The translations under genes were made by a program, and so were the position numbers. From Paenibacillus radicis (ex Xue et al. 2023) (GTDB lineage Bacteria > Bacillota > Bacilli > Paenibacillales > NBRC-103111), in assembly GCF_024722015.1 (NCBI RefSeq), contig NZ_JANQBD010000002.1, forward strand, positions 372,001-436,000: a stretch of DNA of 64,000 bases. Reading direction: 5' to 3'. How positions within the stretch are numbered: the stretch's first letter is position 1; each line of letters opens with the position of its first letter. Below, in pieces: positions 17,181 to 26,114 of this stretch. The notes under the pieces were generated by a model. It saw only the letters and a program-made list of their open reading frames with translations, was not told where the DNA came from and made no database searches.

Positions 17181-17933
17181 TTAACGAATATTGGAAAATT
17201 TAAACATATCTTTGAAAAAGACGAGCTGCGGCGGCATCGACTCATATACTCCAAAATGTTCCATAAGCTCCAGCTCGGTCTGCTCCTTGAAGGATAGCAG
17301 CTCGCTCTCCTCCTCCACCGTCAACTCCATAATTCGATAGCCAATCGAAATATGGAAGCGATAGTCATCGTGATCAGGAAACCGCAGCCCTAGCTCGTTC
17401 GAGACTTCGTCTCGGAACTCTTTCAGCTTTCTGGTGTCATCAACCGCCAGCGGCAGCAGATTGACGGTCAAAGCAAGTCCGTCAGTGTTCAAGTAGTTAA
17501 ACTTCATGTTAAAACCTTCCGGCACACGAACCTTTGCCCACTTCTCCCGAAAAAAGCGGTCCACTTCCTCCAATGGTGCATCCAGCGGCAAATAGTGCGA
17601 CCAAAGCTCTTGTTTCCGATCCTCGTCGCAAACGCCCTGAATGATGGTCATATGGTAGCTTGATGGCGGCAGCATCGTGAATTTCTGTGAGCAGGAAAGC
17701 TTGTGGAAGTTTTCCGCCAGCTTGACCAATTTCGGGTATACCGCATGATTCGGATCAATCGGACAGATGACCGTGTTGCCCGGAAAATAACGTACAGACC
17801 CATCCTCGTGGAATTTACGGCCGACCGCCTTGGTAAATACTCGATGGGAAACCGTATTGCTTGAATTTTCTTCAAGACTAGTGCTGTTCAACCTTTCACC
17901 GCCCAAATAATCACTGCCATTCGAATGATTCAT
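17181..17933 (-). CDS. DUF1868 protein, 2H phosphoesterase-like
   Basis: 250 residues. The two HxT/S motifs of the 2H phosphoesterase (2'-5' RNA ligase-like) fold are present as SYHMTII (about residue 98) and YRFHISIGY (about residue 200), which fits DUF1868. Relatives open 2',3'-cyclic or similar cyclic phosphates. The start at 17933 follows AAGGAAGGGG. It is the last gene of the sugar importer operon, 57 bp after the second permease. That pairing is unusual and hints at a phosphorylated or cyclic-phosphate substrate, but this is inference. Confidence 0.8.
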   Translation of the reverse strand: MNHSNGSDYLGGERLNSTSLEENSSNTVSHRVFTKAVGRKFHEDGSVRYFPGNTVICPIDPNHAVYPKLVKLAENFHKLSCSQKFTMLPPSSYHMTIIQGVCDEDRKQELWSHYLPLDAPLEEVDRFFREKWAKVRVPEGFNMKFNYLNTDGLALTVNLLPLAVDDTRKLKEFRDEVSNELGLRFPDHDDYRFHISIGYRIMELTVEEESELLSFKEQTELELMEHFGVYESMPPQLVFFKDMFKFSNIR

Positions 17934-17990
17934 AGAAATATAATCCCCTTCCTTTTAGAATAGCTTAGGCTATTACTACAATTGTACCAT

Positions 17991-18806
17991 CTACTTCACT
18001 GAGCCATCGACCATTCCTTTTACAAAATGCTTTTGCAGTGACAAATACAATACAGTGGCGGGAATGATCGCGAGCAATGCTGCAGCCGCTGCAGCGTTCA
18101 GGTTCGTATTGTTTTGACTGAAAAAAGATGAAATCGCCAGCGTAACAGTGCGTTTGAGAGGTGACTGCATAAAGTATAGCGAGAATGAATAATCATTCCA
18201 GATCGACACGCTGTTCATAATGATCACAGTTGCAGTAACCGGCATCATGGAGGGAAGCAGAATGCGGTAAAATACACTGAATTTGCTGCAGCCATCGATA
18301 GTTGCAGCTTCGTCAAGTGCTTTGGGAATCGTAGCGATAAAATTCGAATACAGAAAGATACAGGCCGGCAGCTTATAGGTAGTAATCAGCAGTATGATCC
18401 CCCAAAACGTGCTGACGCCTCCGAGCCCCGCCACCAAGCTGTACAAAGGAACCAATATTGTCAGCTTGGGTACCATCATGACAGCCAAAATGAAGCTAAT
18501 CATGGTCAAATTGAATCGGTTTTTGACACGTGCCAGAGGATAAGCCGCCATCGCGCCGAGCAGCGCAATCAGCAGCACCGAGCATGTAGTCACAACCATG
18601 CTATTCATCATTGCTTGCAGCAGCTTGCCGCCTCCCAGAGCCAAACGGAAGTTGTCCAGAAAGAAGTAATCCGGTAAAGTCCACCGGGATGTATAATCAT
18701 TCGTTTTTTTGAAGGCCATCGTGATCAGGATATAAAAAGGCACAAAATGGATAGCCATGATGATGAGCCCTACGGTATTTTTTAGAAGACCTGCATAGCC
18801 CTTCAT
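17991..18806 (-). CDS. CUT1 ABC transporter permease (MalG/LacG type)
   Basis: 271 residues, six hydrophobic segments. The ATPase-contacting EAA loop is EAATIDGCSKFSVFYRILLP, and the C-terminal end LQKHFVKGMVDGSVK is typical of the second permease of carbohydrate importers. Its ATG at 18806 overlaps the upstream stop as TGATG, with GGTGGAG as ribosome binding site, so it is translationally coupled to the first permease. No ATPase gene is in this operon. Confidence 0.92.
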   Translation of the reverse strand: MKGYAGLLKNTVGLIIMAIHFVPFYILITMAFKKTNDYTSRWTLPDYFFLDNFRLALGGGKLLQAMMNSMVVTTCSVLLIALLGAMAAYPLARVKNRFNLTMISFILAVMMVPKLTILVPLYSLVAGLGGVSTFWGIILLITTYKLPACIFLYSNFIATIPKALDEAATIDGCSKFSVFYRILLPSMMPVTATVIIMNSVSIWNDYSFSLYFMQSPLKRTVTLAISSFFSQNNTNLNAAAAAALLAIIPATVLYLSLQKHFVKGMVDGSVK

Positions 18807-19696
18807 CAATACTCCACCTCTCTCTTCCTGAAAATTTTCAGCATCACATAACTGATCGATATGACCAATACAAATGTAATGAGCCCAATCGCCGCTGCAT
18901 AGCCAGCGTTCTGATTTTCAAAATAAAAGTAATTGATCAAGGAAGACATCGAATGTGATTCAAATCCCGGTCCCCCTGAGGTTAGCGAGATAACAATAGC
19001 AAATAGCTCCAGACCTCCAATCAAATTAAGCATAAAACTCGTAGTTATGGCTGGTATCAGAAGGGGCAGTGTAATATGGCGGAACCGGCTCAGACCGTTG
19101 GCTCCATCAATGGTAGCTGCCTCCTGCAGCGATTGTGGAATGCTCTGAATGCCGGCCAAATAAATGATCATTGAAGTGCCGACATACTGAAAAGCGTTGA
19201 TGCCAGTAATGATCCACACAGCGCGCGAACCTTCAGCCATCCAGTCCACTGGCTCAAAGCCAAGTGCCGCGAGCATATCATTAATCGCCCCTCCATCATA
19301 CTGGACAAGGAAATACCAGATATAGCCCATAATCAGCTGAGCCACGATGACCGGCATGTAGACGATGGTACGCACCAGTATCCGACTTCGAAACTTCATA
19401 TTGAGCAGCAGCGCATACAAAATTCCGAAAAAGTTTTGCAGAATCGCGCTTCCGAAACCATATATAAGCGTATTCAACAGCGATTTTGTAAAGCGTACAT
19501 CTGTCATCAGCTTACTGTAATTATCAAGACCTATATAGCTATACTTTTGCGAATAGCCGTTCCAGTTTGTGAATGAAATTTGAATGCCCGAGACAAGGGG
19601 GTAGGCCACGAACAGCAAAAACAAACATAAAGCAGGCGCATACATCAAGGATAACCCCTTGTCTGAGTTAATCATTATTGCTATTTTCCGTCTCAT
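18806..19696 (-). CDS. CUT1 ABC transporter permease (MalF/LacF type)
   Basis: 296 residues with six hydrophobic segments. The EAA loop is EAATIDGANGLSRFRHITLPLL, and SFTNWNGYSQKYSYIGLDNY in the first loop is typical of the first permease of carbohydrate importers. GAGGAGAG precedes the ATG. It lies 40 bp downstream of the lipoprotein gene. Confidence 0.92.
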   Translation of the reverse strand: MRRKIAIMINSDKGLSLMYAPALCLFLLFVAYPLVSGIQISFTNWNGYSQKYSYIGLDNYSKLMTDVRFTKSLLNTLIYGFGSAILQNFFGILYALLLNMKFRSRILVRTIVYMPVIVAQLIMGYIWYFLVQYDGGAINDMLAALGFEPVDWMAEGSRAVWIITGINAFQYVGTSMIIYLAGIQSIPQSLQEAATIDGANGLSRFRHITLPLLIPAITTSFMLNLIGGLELFAIVISLTSGGPGFESHSMSSLINYFYFENQNAGYAAAIGLITFVLVISISYVMLKIFRKREVEY

Positions 19697-19736
19697 TGCG
19701 CTCTCTCCTCGAAGAAATTACGGTCGTGCTCCACCG

Positions 19737-21038
19737 TTATTTTTGCGAACGGAGTTTTTTATAATCATCGTTCATCATCCGCGAGGATTCCTCCACTGTC
19801 ATATCACCAGTCAGCAGCGCAGGTCCGATTATCTTTAATGTGCTCCACATGCCGTTGGGCAAATATTCCCGGTCGAAAACCGGAATCGTCCGCAGGCCTC
19901 CGTATTTAGTAAAGTCTGCGGTCAAGCCGCCCAAATCATATTTGACGTTCTTAAGTCCGGCAGGCATCCCTGTAGCTGCAGCCACTTTAGCGATATTGTC
20001 GCTTTTAGCCATATAACTCAAGAGCAGCAGCGCTGCATCTATGTTTTTCGATTTATTCCATACGCCAAACGCTTCCCGTTCTCCGCCGTTCAGGATCGGT
20101 TCATCTCCTTTGTAAAAGGCGGGCACAGGCATCATCCCAACCTGTGCATCAGGATTGATCTTCATCGCTTCGGCAACAATAGCATTGTTTTCAAACAAGA
20201 AAGCCGCTTTACCGGTGGCAATCTTCTCAGCCGCGCTTAACGGGTCGGCTGTTACGACATCCTTGTTCAAGTAGCCTTCCTTCTTTAAATTTACCAGCTG
20301 CTGCGAGACCATATTCCACCCGCTCCAGTCAAAAGTGCCGTCTTTCAGTGAATCTCCGTAATTATGTGATTTATCCGATACAAGAACGGTTGGAGCCAGC
20401 TTATTGAAAAAGCCTGCCAGTTTTGTCGTGTCTTTGCCCCCGATGTGGATCGGAGTGATGTTGGCGTTTTTGATCACCTTGCAGGCTGCCATCAGCTCTT
20501 CCCATGTCTTCGGAATCTCCAGGTTCAAATCCTTAAGTACCTTTTTGTTGTACACGATACCGGATTGGTCGATATTTAACGGCAGCACATAAACATTTCC
20601 TTTTTTATCGGAAATGGTCGGTTTGATCGTATCCGTAAGGTTGCCAAACCATGGCTGATCGTTGAGAGGACGCAAATATTCGCTGTACCGATTCACGGAC
20701 CAGCCATGCGTTGCAAACAGGTCCGGCAGATCATTGGAAGCCATCTTAGCCTTCATCAGCTGCTCATAGTCCTTTCCCTGTGTGCTGAAATCGACCTGAA
20801 TGCCTGGATTTTCCTTTGTAAATCCGTCTATTATCGTCTGAATTGCATCAAACGTCGTACCTGTTGCGTTAGTCATCATCGTAAGCTTGACCGCCTTTGC
20901 CTCCTTCGTCGGAAGCGTGCCTGTGTTTGCTCCGTTACTCGCTCCCACTGACGTATTGCTGTTTCCACCGTTCGAGCATCCTGTTGCCATGATCAGTGCC
21001 GATAGGCCGATTGTACAAAGCTTCGTCATTTTTTTCAT
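19737..21038 (-). CDS. extracellular solute-binding lipoprotein (sugar ABC importer)
   Basis: 433 residues. A lipoprotein signal peptide ends in LIMATGC, with the lipid-modified cysteine near residue 21 of the chosen start. A family 1 extracellular solute-binding domain follows (VDFSTQGKDYEQLMKAKMAS, IPKTWEELMAACKVIK, GKAAFLFENNAIVAEA). I choose the ATG at 21038, downstream of AAGGGG, over an ATG 21 bp upstream that has no site. The kinase/regulator pair is divergent and probably activates this operon on sensing the sugar. Confidence 0.9.
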   Translation of the reverse strand: MKKMTKLCTIGLSALIMATGCSNGGNSNTSVGASNGANTGTLPTKEAKAVKLTMMTNATGTTFDAIQTIIDGFTKENPGIQVDFSTQGKDYEQLMKAKMASNDLPDLFATHGWSVNRYSEYLRPLNDQPWFGNLTDTIKPTISDKKGNVYVLPLNIDQSGIVYNKKVLKDLNLEIPKTWEELMAACKVIKNANITPIHIGGKDTTKLAGFFNKLAPTVLVSDKSHNYGDSLKDGTFDWSGWNMVSQQLVNLKKEGYLNKDVVTADPLSAAEKIATGKAAFLFENNAIVAEAMKINPDAQVGMMPVPAFYKGDEPILNGGEREAFGVWNKSKNIDAALLLLSYMAKSDNIAKVAAATGMPAGLKNVKYDLGGLTADFTKYGGLRTIPVFDREYLPNGMWSTLKIIGPALLTGDMTVEESSRMMNDDYKKLRSQK

Positions 21039-21261
21039 GAATCGTTTTATCCCCTTCATCGGTTAATTGGTGTGTCACATCGTCAGTATAACGGAATAAA
21101 ACGGTCTCAAATCAGCTCAAAACTACACTAACCGTGCTGCTTTCTATGATACTGCTTTTTAGAGTCAGGGTTGATCGTTCTGAAGGAAGGAAGATCCTTG
21201 AGCATGTCGAATACGTTGTCTCAAGAAGAATCTCATCAGGACAAGAAAGGTTGATTCACTC

Positions 21262-23028
21262 ATGAAAGGCTTCGGGATCAAACTGTATCGGCCGCTTAAT
21301 AAGAAGCTTGTCCTTATTTTCATGATCAGTACACTGCTGCCGATGTTGCTAACCACCTATATAGTCGCACGAGTTTATATCGATAAGAACAGCAACGATA
21401 CAGGAATTCTGATTGACAACACACTGATCTCTCTGTCCAAGAGCTTGTCCAGCTACCTCAACGAGTTGGACCAACTTACGCTTATTCCTTACTATAACGA
21501 TGATTTTATTTATGCGCTCAAGGTCAAGGCCTCCGAATCTTACGAAAGCATGAGCAAATACCAGGTCCTAAGCATCACTAATATGTTGGATTCGCAGCTA
21601 AGGTTTGTTAGGAATACACGCAAGGATATTATGAGTACCCTGATCGTTTCGGACAACAAGCCATTGTTTTATTCGACCAACAACCCGCTAAATGATGTGG
21701 CGCCTGATTATGAGTTTTCTGAAACAGATTGGTACCGCAAAGCTCTGCTCGCAGGCGGAAACGCTGTTTTCATTAATCCACACAAGCAGGACTATTTTAC
21801 TCGCACTAAAAATGAAACGGTGTTCTCTGTTGCACGCACGATCCGGGAAATCCCATCCCAACGACCAATCAGCGTCATTATCGCCGATGCTAATACCGTT
21901 GTTTTACAAAAAATGTTTCAGGACATCGATTTCCATGTCCCTTCCTATATCGCACTCCTAGATGAGGAACGTAATTTCGTTTATTCAAATCACGAGATAT
22001 CTCCGGCGTTGTTCAGGCCGATGCCCGAAAATCGTTCCGTTATACGCGATGGCAGCAATTCCTATCTGGTGATAAGAAGAACGGTGGCCCCGTACAACTG
22101 GGAGCTGGTCGTGCTTCTCTCCTACAAGCATCTGGAGCAAAAGACATTATGGATCTACCTGAACTCCGCTCTGCTCTATATCGTTTGTCTTGTCGTTGCT
22201 TTCTTGTTCTATCAAGTACTATCTCGTAAAGTGATGGGGCCAGTCAAGGAGATCATTAAGGCGATGCGCAAGGTCGAGCAAGGTGATTTTACAGCCCGCT
22301 ACCATTCCCATACGAAAGACGAATTCGATGTGATCGGGCAATCACTCAATTCCATGATCGATGAGTTGAAGCAGAAAATCGAGATGGAATACGTGCTGGT
22401 GCTGAAGCAGCGCAATTCCGAGTACAAAGCGCTTCAGTCGCAGATCCAGCCGCATTTTTTATTCAACATGCTAAACGGTTTTGTCGCACTTAACCAACTA
22501 GGTGAGCGAGAACTGCTGGAAACATCGATTATCGATCTTACTCTGCTGCTGCGGTATATCTTGAATCACCCGGATATGACTACTCTCGAGGAAGAACTGC
22601 AGCTTATACAAAAATATGGTTCCCTCCAGCAGCTGCGCTTCGGACAACGCCTACAGGTCCACGTATCGTACGAAGATAGCGTGCGTTCTTACAAGGTGCC
22701 CAAGCTGCTGCTCCAGCCCTTGGTTGAGAATGCAATCATCCACGGAATCGAACCCATGAACGCTCCTTGCAGTCTGGTGATTGCAGCCGATATGCTGGTT
22801 GAGAATGATATCATATATGTGCATATCCGTATCGAGGATGACGGCACCGGCTTCGACCCGGAGTTTCCGGAAGAACACGGCAAGATTGGCCTGACCAATA
22901 CCATTGAACGGTTGCGGCTGTGCTTTCCTGACAGTCTGTTTCAGCTGAAGAGCTCTATTGGTGAAGGAACGCGAATTACTATCATGATACCGGAGGGCAA
23001 TTTCCATGAAAATCCTAATAGCGGATGA
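21262..23028 (+). CDS. YesM-type sensor histidine kinase
   Basis: 588 residues: TM1 at about 15-37, an extracellular sensor (dCache-like) domain to about 295, TM2 at about 297-318, HAMP to about 370, then a His_kinase domain with the phospho-acceptor H398 in QIQPHFLFNML. A HATPase domain follows (LLLQPLVENAIIHGI, DDGTGFDPE, GKIGLTNTIERL). Such kinases sense extracellular sugars or the loaded binding protein. Its 3' end overlaps the response regulator start by 23 bp. It is divergent from the ABC operon it presumably controls. Confidence 0.93.
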   Translation: MKGFGIKLYRPLNKKLVLIFMISTLLPMLLTTYIVARVYIDKNSNDTGILIDNTLISLSKSLSSYLNELDQLTLIPYYNDDFIYALKVKASESYESMSKYQVLSITNMLDSQLRFVRNTRKDIMSTLIVSDNKPLFYSTNNPLNDVAPDYEFSETDWYRKALLAGGNAVFINPHKQDYFTRTKNETVFSVARTIREIPSQRPISVIIADANTVVLQKMFQDIDFHVPSYIALLDEERNFVYSNHEISPALFRPMPENRSVIRDGSNSYLVIRRTVAPYNWELVVLLSYKHLEQKTLWIYLNSALLYIVCLVVAFLFYQVLSRKVMGPVKEIIKAMRKVEQGDFTARYHSHTKDEFDVIGQSLNSMIDELKQKIEMEYVLVLKQRNSEYKALQSQIQPHFLFNMLNGFVALNQLGERELLETSIIDLTLLLRYILNHPDMTTLEEELQLIQKYGSLQQLRFGQRLQVHVSYEDSVRSYKVPKLLLQPLVENAIIHGIEPMNAPCSLVIAADMLVENDIIYVHIRIEDDGTGFDPEFPEEHGKIGLTNTIERLRLCFPDSLFQLKSSIGEGTRITIMIPEGNFHENPNSG

Positions 23029-24511
23029 TGAGCATCTGATTCGGCTGTCAATCCGGCATAACCTGGAGAAACTGAATATTCCTGCGCAAAGTATTCACGA
23101 AGCAACTGATGGCTACGAGCTTCTTCGCGAGTTGGAACGACTGCAGCCCGATGTTGCTTTTGTCGATATCAAAATGCCTTTGCTTGGCGGTTTGGAAGCC
23201 ATCGAGCAAGGCAAGCTCGTCTCACCTTACACGGAGTTCATCATTCTGACCGGATTCTCCGAATTTGACTATGCCCGGAAGGCAATAGCTCTTCGGATCA
23301 ACGAATATTTGCTGAAGCCAGCCAGTCTTGACCAGCTGAAAGCGGTAATCCACAACATTATGGAGCTTCTTGAACGCAAAGCTGAGGAAAGAAACCGGCT
23401 GTTCACCCTGCAGATCGCTGAAATCATTGCTGCAACGAAGCCTGCAGAGGATAACCGTTTACCACTGGAAGGAATGAATTGCAAGCTGGTTGCCGTATGT
23501 TTTGACGGTTTGAAAGAAACGAATCGTTTGAGAGCCGAAGCATGGCTAGATCGAGCCAGAAGCTGCGCCAAGCCATACATGAGCCAACATTTTCACATGA
23601 CCATCGTGAAGCCGCGCGATAATGAATGGATTCTTGTGCTCGGCATCGAGAAGACTTGGGAAGCCGGCAATGAGAAACTGTTATCTTGCCTGTCGGAGAT
23701 CCGACACATGACGGCAGCCTGGCGCAAGGAGCAGGGTGACAATCTAACCCTGATTACGAGCAACACCATCCCCTTCAGGTTATTCTTATCCACATATGGG
23801 GAGCTTCTGCAGATGACCTGCCTGAGAGCTTTACTCGGTATTTCTGTTGATTATTCCCAGTCGTTTCTAAAAGCAGTTATTCAGGATAAACCTTATTATC
23901 TCACTGTTTGCACTTTACTTGTCGAATTGGCAAGGTATCAGGAACTTCAAAGCCCTATTGAATTCGGCAGCGCGATCGAGCGGCTCATCCCTCTTGTAGA
24001 AGATCAACGGCTGCATGAAAACATTCGAGTCATTTCCGCCATGGGATTGTTTTTACGTTGTTCCATTGGGCTGTCTGTGGAAGCTGATGGCGGGTATTCT
24101 AGTTTGAAAAGTGAGCTGTTGGACTATAGCAAACGTTTAATAGGTTCCCAAACGGATCGGAGTCAAATCATTCGGTCTATCGTCACTTACGCCAATTCCC
24201 ATTACGCAGATGAAATAAGCGTCGCCAAGGTGGCTGACCTGTTCGATATCAGCCCCAATTATTTAAGCACATTATTTCATAAAGAAACGGGAAATCGATT
24301 TGTTGAGTATATAGCGGAGTTGAGGATGAAGGAGGCGCGAAAACTGCTTCTGGAGACTGATTTATCCATACATGAGATTACTAGGAAAGTCGGACTTTAT
24401 AGCACAAGCCATTTCAGTAAACTGTTCACCAAATATTACAGTGTCTCCCCCCAAGAATATAAAAAAAATGCGGCCTCTAATCGTTCGCAGCCCCCTGCTT
24501 TACCTGAGTAA
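23006..24511 (+). CDS. YesN-type response regulator with AraC DNA-binding domain
   Basis: 501 residues. Receiver domain 1-120 with acidic pocket DDE (7-9), phospho-acceptor D54 in FVDIKMP and the switch lysine in YLLKPAS. A long linker of about 260 residues is followed by a double helix-turn-helix AraC domain from about residue 395 (ISVAKVADLFDISPNYLSTLFHKETGNRFVEYI). It is coupled to the overlapping kinase gene and is the likely activator of the divergent sugar importer. Confidence 0.93.
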   Translation: MKILIADDEHLIRLSIRHNLEKLNIPAQSIHEATDGYELLRELERLQPDVAFVDIKMPLLGGLEAIEQGKLVSPYTEFIILTGFSEFDYARKAIALRINEYLLKPASLDQLKAVIHNIMELLERKAEERNRLFTLQIAEIIAATKPAEDNRLPLEGMNCKLVAVCFDGLKETNRLRAEAWLDRARSCAKPYMSQHFHMTIVKPRDNEWILVLGIEKTWEAGNEKLLSCLSEIRHMTAAWRKEQGDNLTLITSNTIPFRLFLSTYGELLQMTCLRALLGISVDYSQSFLKAVIQDKPYYLTVCTLLVELARYQELQSPIEFGSAIERLIPLVEDQRLHENIRVISAMGLFLRCSIGLSVEADGGYSSLKSELLDYSKRLIGSQTDRSQIIRSIVTYANSHYADEISVAKVADLFDISPNYLSTLFHKETGNRFVEYIAELRMKEARKLLLETDLSIHEITRKVGLYSTSHFSKLFTKYYSVSPQEYKKNAASNRSQPPALPE

Positions 24512-24533
24512 ATTTGTCTTTATGATCGAATAT

Positions 24534-24618
24534 CTTCAGATCGAAGCCCTTTCGAGGAAGAGACATTCGTGTCTAAGTTGTAGCTTTTTTTGCTATATCA
24601 GACTTCTTCAGCTCCGCT
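24534..24618 (+). repeat. 85-bp dispersed repeat, copy B
   Basis: Partner of 16717-16801, starting 22 bp after the response regulator stop. The minus strand carries a degenerate version of the copy A peptide with an internal TAG. In this copy the end of the repeat takes part in an 11-bp inverted repeat (24595-24605 with 24630-24640) that encloses a 6-bp TTCAGC/GCTGAA hairpin. Confidence 0.75.
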
Positions 24619-24640
24619 GAAAACTTATCAAGTCTGATAT

Positions 24641-24673
24641 TATAAAATAAGGCTGTCGGTCGATCCGACAGCC
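24641..24673 (-). terminator. rho-independent terminator of the GNAT gene
   Basis: A perfect 9-bp stem GGCTGTCGG/CCGACAGCC (24651-24659, 24665-24673), followed on the minus strand by TTATTTTATAAT. Confidence 0.8.
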
Positions 24674-24675
24674 GG

Positions 24676-25137
24676 TTATAATACCTTCTCATAGTAGATA
24701 ATCTCCATCTCTTTATACAGCCTTCGATTTATTTCTATATATCCATTTCGCTCGAATAATTTTTGGGCCGGCAACTGTTTGACGGTTGTATCTAGAATGA
24801 GTTTTTGGTAGCCTTTATCTTTTGCCGAGCTCTCTAAAGCCGTTAAAATCAACTGACCTATTCCTCTTTTCTGATAGTTCTGATCAATTCTAATTCTCTT
24901 TATTTCTGCTGTTTCACTATCATACTTTCTATAAGCGCCCATGCTAACTATTCGATCATTAATTAATCCAACTATAAATTCTCCGTTATTATTCAGGTAA
25001 ATCTCCTCGATTCGCTCCATGTCTTTATCTAAACCGGGGTTCCCTATACTTGCACTAAATTGAATTAGTCCTTCCACGTGCAGCTTCATAACAAATTCAT
25101 GATCGCTTGGTTGATACTGTCTGATTCGTATAGACAT
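24676..25137 (-). CDS. GNAT family N-acetyltransferase
   Basis: 153 residues of GNAT fold. Motif A for acetyl-CoA binding is RIDQNYQKRGIGQLILTALESSAK (about residues 82-105), and motif B is the C-terminal QKLFERNGYIEINRRLYKEMEI. The acceptor substrate is unknown. AAAGGG precedes the ATG. The NUDIX gene lies 38 bp upstream in the same direction, so they may be cotranscribed. Confidence 0.87.
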   Translation of the reverse strand: MSIRIRQYQPSDHEFVMKLHVEGLIQFSASIGNPGLDKDMERIEEIYLNNNGEFIVGLINDRIVSMGAYRKYDSETAEIKRIRIDQNYQKRGIGQLILTALESSAKDKGYQKLILDTTVKQLPAQKLFERNGYIEINRRLYKEMEIIYYEKVL

Positions 25138-25175
25138 TTTATTTTCCCTTTCAATATAGCCTAAATTTCTTTCTC

Positions 25176-25658
25176 TTAAAGCATTGTGGTAAATCTGTCG
25201 AGACGGTAATCCTCTATTAATTCTATATTTTTTTTGTGTTTTACATATGTTTTGATTTGTTCCTTAATATTAGGAATCAGCAAAATCGAATCCAACTCTT
25301 CTAATGCGATCCATTTTACTGCAGATTGATTAGGGTCTGGATGCTGAGGCATTTGAGGCTTTGAATGATCCTTTAACGTACATTCGAATATTAAATGAAT
25401 TCCATGTTTATCAGTCGGAAGGTATTCACCTGATTGTTTGTGCGGAGCAAATTCATACACTAATGCTAACGGTCCAACTTCAACTTCTGCGGTAGTTTCT
25501 TCGTACACCTCTCTGATTACTCCATCAATAACGGTCTCACCCGGCTCTGCACCTCCACCAGGAAGATTATAATGGATTCCATTGTCTTCATATTCTACAA
25601 GCAAGATTGAATTATCTTTTATAATTAGCGCTGTTGGTCTTATTCTAATATGTGACAA
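25176..25658 (-). CDS. NUDIX hydrolase
   Basis: 160 residues. The Nudix box is GGGAEPGETVIDGVIREVYEETTAEVEVG, matching Gx5Ex7REUxEExGU except that the last glycine position is changed by the TTAEV segment. Such enzymes cleave nucleoside diphosphates linked to another moiety. The start is TTG at 25658, chosen because GGAGG is seven bases upstream. A longer frame to 25745 has no site and adds residues not typical of the family. Confidence 0.85.
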   Translation of the reverse strand: MSHIRIRPTALIIKDNSILLVEYEDNGIHYNLPGGGAEPGETVIDGVIREVYEETTAEVEVGPLALVYEFAPHKQSGEYLPTDKHGIHLIFECTLKDHSKPQMPQHPDPNQSAVKWIALEELDSILLIPNIKEQIKTYVKHKKNIELIEDYRLDRFTTML

Positions 25659-25786
25659 AGTATCGCCTCCACTTATTGTCGTATTATTTATACTTATATA
25701 GAGCATTGAAGCAGTGTTCTTATTGTAAAATTCAATAAATCCCACAATATACCTGCACTCAAGCTCATTTTCTACTCAAAAAAAAA

Positions 25787-25990
25787 TTAAAACATAACAA
25801 AAAGGACAACACCCTGAAGAGGTAATTGTCCCGATGCTACAAGTGAAACGAATGGTTCCTTGCTGCCATCACACAGCAGAACAAATTTATTGCTGTCCGT
25901 GCTTGAAATTTCATGCACCGGACATTGTTCATCGTCAGTGACCTTATCATACAGCCCCTAGATACCCATGTGAATATATATAACGTTCAT
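25787..25990 (-). pseudogene. small ORF interrupted by an in-frame amber codon
   Basis: On the minus strand ATG at 25990 reads MNVIYIHMGI, then TAG, then 56 codons (GLYDKVTDDEQCPVHEISST and on to VVLFVMF) ending in TAA. The composition after the TAG looks like real protein. The upstream start has no ribosome binding site. A rho-independent terminator overlaps its 3' part. I do not recognise the family; most likely a decayed small gene. Confidence 0.45.
25800..25836 (-). terminator. rho-independent terminator inside the decayed ORF
   Basis: On the minus strand GGACAA...TTGTCC with internal ACC/GGT pairing is followed by TTTTTGTT. It lies about 140 bp upstream of the NUDIX start, so it could end an upstream transcript or attenuate the NUDIX/GNAT unit. 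Confidence 0.6.
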
Positions 25991-26114
25991 ATTGTTTGAA
26001 AGTCCAAAATATGTCTCATTCTTTGTTTTATAAACGATAAATGTTATATTAGGTAACGTGAAGACCCTTTCAACTTGACAATTATACTTTTTCAGCATAA
26101 GGAGTTGGCTGTTC
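25991..26114. other. AT-rich upstream region of the PucR-type gene
   Basis: Short AT-rich segment completing the gap of about 455 bp between the NUDIX and PucR-type genes. It has TATAAA- and TTATAT-like stretches but no clear promoter pair. Confidence 0.4.
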
